From Neolewinella sp964594535 (lineage in GTDB: Bacteria > Bacteroidota > Bacteroidia > Chitinophagales > Saprospiraceae), in assembly GCA_964594535.1 (NCBI GenBank), contig CAZQNE010000016.1, positions 11,599-75,598 of the forward strand: a stretch of DNA of 64,000 bases. The letters are read 5' to 3'. A model generated the notes under the pieces. It saw nothing but the letters and a program-made list of their open reading frames with translations. It was not told the origin of the DNA and searched no databases. The translations under genes were made by a program, and so were the position numbers. Below are positions 61,137 through 64,000 of this stretch, one piece after another. How positions within the stretch are numbered: position 1 is the first letter of the stretch; each line of letters starts with the position of its first letter.

Positions 61137-64000
61137 ATGAAGAAGTCAGCAAATAACGTCTGGATCGGTACCGATCAACTAGAAAACAGCCCCGCCTACC
61201 GGGAAGCTACCGACGGGGAAGTAGCCCAGCAGCAGGCCGCCGAAAACCCCCGCCTGGAAGCTACGCGCCGGGACTTTCTGAAGTACCTCGGCTTCGGCAT
61301 GACGGCCGCCACCATCGCGAGCTGCGAAATTCCGGTCCGCAAGGCCATCCCCTACGTCAGTAAGCCCGACACCATCGTGCCCGGCGTAGCCACCTACTTT
61401 GCCTCCACCTTCGTGCAGGGCGGCGATTACGTTCCCGTGCTCGTCAAGACCCGCGAGGGCCGCCCCATCAAGATCGAGGGGAACAGCCTTAGCCCCATCA
61501 CCCAGGGGGGCACCAGCGCCCGCGCCCAGGCCAGCGTGTTGAGTATGTACGACACCAGCCGGTTTGACGGACCCTTCCGGCTAAGGGGGGGGATCGTGCA
61601 ACGCGCCCGCGTTTACCGCGACAATCCCGGCTGGGAGGTTTTCGACGCCGAGATCAGCGACCGCCTACGGGAGGCCCGCCAGATCCGCATCGTGGCCCAC
61701 ACCATCCTCAGCCCGACGCTGAAGCGTGCCATCCGGGACTTCAAGAACAACATGCCCGGAAACACCGTGCTGGTACAGTACGACCCGGTAAGTGCCTCCG
61801 CCCTGCTGGACGCCCACGAGTCGGCGTTCGGGGTGCGGGCCATCCCCCACTACCGTTTCGACAACGCCCGCACCATCGTCAGCTTCAACGCCGACTTCCT
61901 GGGCACGTGGATTTCGCCCGTGGAGTACGCCCGGCAGTACGCCGAAGGCCGTCGCACGAACAATCGTACGATGTCCCGCCACATCCAGGTGGAAAGCCAC
62001 ATGAGCCTGACCGGCTCGAACGCCGATAACCGCATTCTGGTCAAGCCCAGCCAGCAGGGGCAGGCGCTACTGGCGCTCTACCGCGCCCTGGTCGGTGGGG
62101 GAGGAGGTGCCCAACTCCCTCCCGCCGTTCAGACGCAAATGGAGGCCGTAGCCCGTGAACTGCGTACCAACCGGGGCAACGCGCTCGTGGTCAGCGGAAG
62201 CAACGACCTGTACGAGCAACAGCTGGTCATTGCCATCAACCGCGCCCTCGGCAGCTACGGCAGTACCATCGAGACCGATCGGTGGAGCCTGCAGCGGCAG
62301 GGCAGCGACCAGGATCTGGCCCGCTTCGTCGGGGAACTCGAAAGCGGTGCCGTGGACGCGGTGATCGTACTCGACAACGCGAACCCGGCCTACGATAACG
62401 TCTTTGCCGACCGGATCGCCGCCGCCATGGCCGCCAACGACCCCGATTACGACCGTACCGCCGAAAACGCCCTCGTCCCCGGCGAGATCGACGACAAGAG
62501 CGAACAGGCGGACGCTAAGGACGAGAACGACCCCGGTATCGACGCCCGTATGGTCAATGAAGACCCCGTCCGCGCCGGCTTCCGGCGTATGCTGACCGTC
62601 AGCATGAGCAGCGTTCCCACCGAAACGTCCTCCCTGTGTGAGTATATCACCCCCACCCACCACTACCTGGAGAGCTGGAGCGACGCCGAGGCCGTACAGG
62701 GGGTGTACTCCCTGATTCAGCCGACCATCGTGCCCATTTTCGCCAGCGTCAATCGCTACGGGACGCGGCAGGAAGGGGAAAGCCTGCTGATCTGGGCCGG
62801 CGTCGTCGGCAATTATAACCCGGTCGACGAGCAGCCCTACATGGAGTACCTCAAGCGCAACTGGGAGTCCACGGCCTTCCCCGCCCAGAACCGCTTCTCC
62901 TCCTTCCGGGCCTTCTGGGACAGCGCCCTCCACGATGGCGTCTTCAACACCGACGCCACGGGCACCGTCACCGATTACGGACTGACCTACGACGCGGTCA
63001 GCGCGCCCCCGGCCGACCCCGCACCCGCGTCCGCGCCCGCTGATTCTACGTCCACGGTTTACTTCGATCCACTTCCGAGTGCCGTAGTGGTTTCCGTCGA
63101 CGACTTTGACGAGAGCGAGGCCGTCCGCGGTATCGTGGTGCTGCCCGAGGTGGAGAACGAAATCAGTTTCTTCGAAACCGTCAATATCGGCAACGGCGTC
63201 TACGCCAACAACCCCTGGCTGCAGGAGGTCCCCGACCCGGTCACCCGTACCGTCTGGGGCAACTACCTGACCATCCCCGTCACCTACACCGGAGGTAACT
63301 CCTATACCGCCTACAAGGACCTCAACCCCGAAGAGTACAAGGGTAAGGCCGACAAGGTCAGTCTGATCGTGGACGGCGCGAATGCCCTACCCACCGACGT
63401 AACCGTAGTGCGGCAGTTCGGACAATTGCCCGGCACCTTCGCCCTGGCCGTCGGCTACGGGCGGAAGCTCACCGGCGCTCCCGGGCGGGCCCTGGGAGAA
63501 AACATCGGCGTCAACGTCTATCCCTACCTGACGGTGGACGAGCGCGGCTACGTGCAGTACTACAGCACCACCGCTACGATCTCCGAAAAAGTGGATACGG
63601 AGGAAGAATTTCCGAGCGTACAGTACCACCATACGATGGGGCTGACCACGAAGAACGAGGCCGGCATGCTCTACTACAATGTCGAGACCGGGGAGGAGAT
63701 CTTCCTGGACCGCCCCCTGACCGAGGCCGAAATGCAGTACCTGGAACCCTACCACGTGGACGAACGCACCGTGATGGAACTGGGGGAAGGCATGCAGGGC
63801 GGACTCACCGACCGCTCCATCATCTTCCAGGGTACCTTCGACGGGCTGCCCCAACTGCGGGAGAAGATCGCCGAGCGCCGCGCCGAGGCACAGCACCTGA
63901 ACGAGCAGACGCTCTACCCCTACGAAGAGTACGTCAAGGACATCTACAGCCAGGGCCACTGGTGGGCCATGCACGTGGACCTGACGGCCTGTATCGGCTG
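61137..64000 (+). CDS. actB: Alternative complex III subunit B, partial at the right edge
   Basis: At least 954 residues, still open at the window end. The twin-arginine-like segment TRRDFLKYLGFGMTAATIASC at about 42-62 directs export. It resembles molybdopterin oxidoreductases (SVLSMYDTSRFDG, LVVSGSNDLYEQQLVIAINRAL, NPWLQEVPDPVTRTVWGNYL) but in known ActB that domain carries no molybdopterin. The last visible residues HWWAMHVDLTACIG begin the ferredoxin-like part that holds the iron-sulfur clusters. The PAPASAPADS linker near residue 630 is encoded by a copy of the dispersed 18-bp motif. Confidence 0.92.
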   Translation, partial: MKKSANNVWIGTDQLENSPAYREATDGEVAQQQAAENPRLEATRRDFLKYLGFGMTAATIASCEIPVRKAIPYVSKPDTIVPGVATYFASTFVQGGDYVPVLVKTREGRPIKIEGNSLSPITQGGTSARAQASVLSMYDTSRFDGPFRLRGGIVQRARVYRDNPGWEVFDAEISDRLREARQIRIVAHTILSPTLKRAIRDFKNNMPGNTVLVQYDPVSASALLDAHESAFGVRAIPHYRFDNARTIVSFNADFLGTWISPVEYARQYAEGRRTNNRTMSRHIQVESHMSLTGSNADNRILVKPSQQGQALLALYRALVGGGGGAQLPPAVQTQMEAVARELRTNRGNALVVSGSNDLYEQQLVIAINRALGSYGSTIETDRWSLQRQGSDQDLARFVGELESGAVDAVIVLDNANPAYDNVFADRIAAAMAANDPDYDRTAENALVPGEIDDKSEQADAKDENDPGIDARMVNEDPVRAGFRRMLTVSMSSVPTETSSLCEYITPTHHYLESWSDAEAVQGVYSLIQPTIVPIFASVNRYGTRQEGESLLIWAGVVGNYNPVDEQPYMEYLKRNWESTAFPAQNRFSSFRAFWDSALHDGVFNTDATGTVTDYGLTYDAVSAPPADPAPASAPADSTSTVYFDPLPSAVVVSVDDFDESEAVRGIVVLPEVENEISFFETVNIGNGVYANNPWLQEVPDPVTRTVWGNYLTIPVTYTGGNSYTAYKDLNPEEYKGKADKVSLIVDGANALPTDVTVVRQFGQLPGTFALAVGYGRKLTGAPGRALGENIGVNVYPYLTVDERGYVQYYSTTATISEKVDTEEEFPSVQYHHTMGLTTKNEAGMLYYNVETGEEIFLDRPLTEAEMQYLEPYHVDERTVMELGEGMQGGLTDRSIIFQGTFDGLPQLREKIAERRAEAQHLNEQTLYPYEEYVKDIYSQGHWWAMHVDLTACIG

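Noticed and set aside
62067..62933. Antisense 288-residue open frame in actB, and similar long antisense frames in GH130, valS, trehalase and the propeller gene
   Set aside because: GC-rich codons make antisense strands stop-poor; the translations are Val/Gly/Asp-rich without motifs and lie entirely within strong genes.

Overview
The window is a GC-rich stretch of a Bacteroidota chromosome, most like the Saprospiria (Lewinella/Neolewinella group). This placement is an inference from gene content: a SusC/SusD pair, a PorP/SprF protein next to a giant PKD-domain protein with a type IX secretion type B sorting domain, a type A sorting domain on another secreted protein, alternative complex III genes at the right edge, a DUF5683 protein next to parB, and several start codons preceded by the Bacteroidota -7 box TAnnTTTG. 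There are three 100-N scaffold gaps (18008-18107, 36873-36972, 43704-43803). The second is flanked by an exact 55-bp duplication and is probably not a real gap.

Left third (1-17.1 kb): the tail of an outer-membrane beta-barrel gene, then a redox/regulator run (zinc alcohol dehydrogenase, AraC regulator, 3-hydroxyisobutyrate dehydrogenase-like enzyme), a low-GC zeta-toxin-like kinase with a 71-residue partner, a large Asp-box beta-propeller protein, a double-fasciclin protein, glucose-6-phosphate isomerase overlapping a MscS channel, and the PorP/SprF plus CHU_C secretion pair. From 17.1 to 32.2 kb lie a gap-split amidohydrolase, a divergent heparinase-like/trehalase pair, a di-heme cytochrome c peroxidase, and a five-gene minus-strand operon (sodium symporter, SusC, SusD, lipoprotein, ELWxxDGT secreted protein) that looks like a nutrient uptake system.

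Middle (32-52 kb): a DUF2142 membrane protein, a secreted M14 carboxypeptidase, P5C dehydrogenase, an acyl-CoA reductase/DUF1415 pair, an RluD-type pseudouridine synthase, a Cys/Met PLP enzyme, valS, and a molybdopterin cluster (moaA-moaC-moeB/rhodanese converging on TSUP transporter-moaD-moaE). An endonuclease III-like gene overlapping asnS, a 4 x 74-bp tandem repeat, hemC, DUF5683 and parB follow.

Right end (53-64 kb): two overlapping GT4 glycosyltransferase genes face a GH130 glycoside phosphorylase gene, which suggests one intracellular glycan pathway. A Tas-like aldo/keto reductase comes next, then a near-perfect Bacteroidota promoter driving actA (six CxxCH motifs) and actB of alternative complex III; actB runs off the window.

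The most unusual non-coding features are: the 74-bp array with an inverted arm abutting the hemC start codon; a dispersed GC-rich element of about 100 bp at the 3' ends of three genes (21.7, 36.6-36.8 and 38.5 kb); and an 18-bp motif, GCACCYGCGTCCSCGCCC, recurring about ten times in genes and intergenic DNA in several reading frames. No tRNA, rRNA, CRISPR array, transposase or prophage was recognised.
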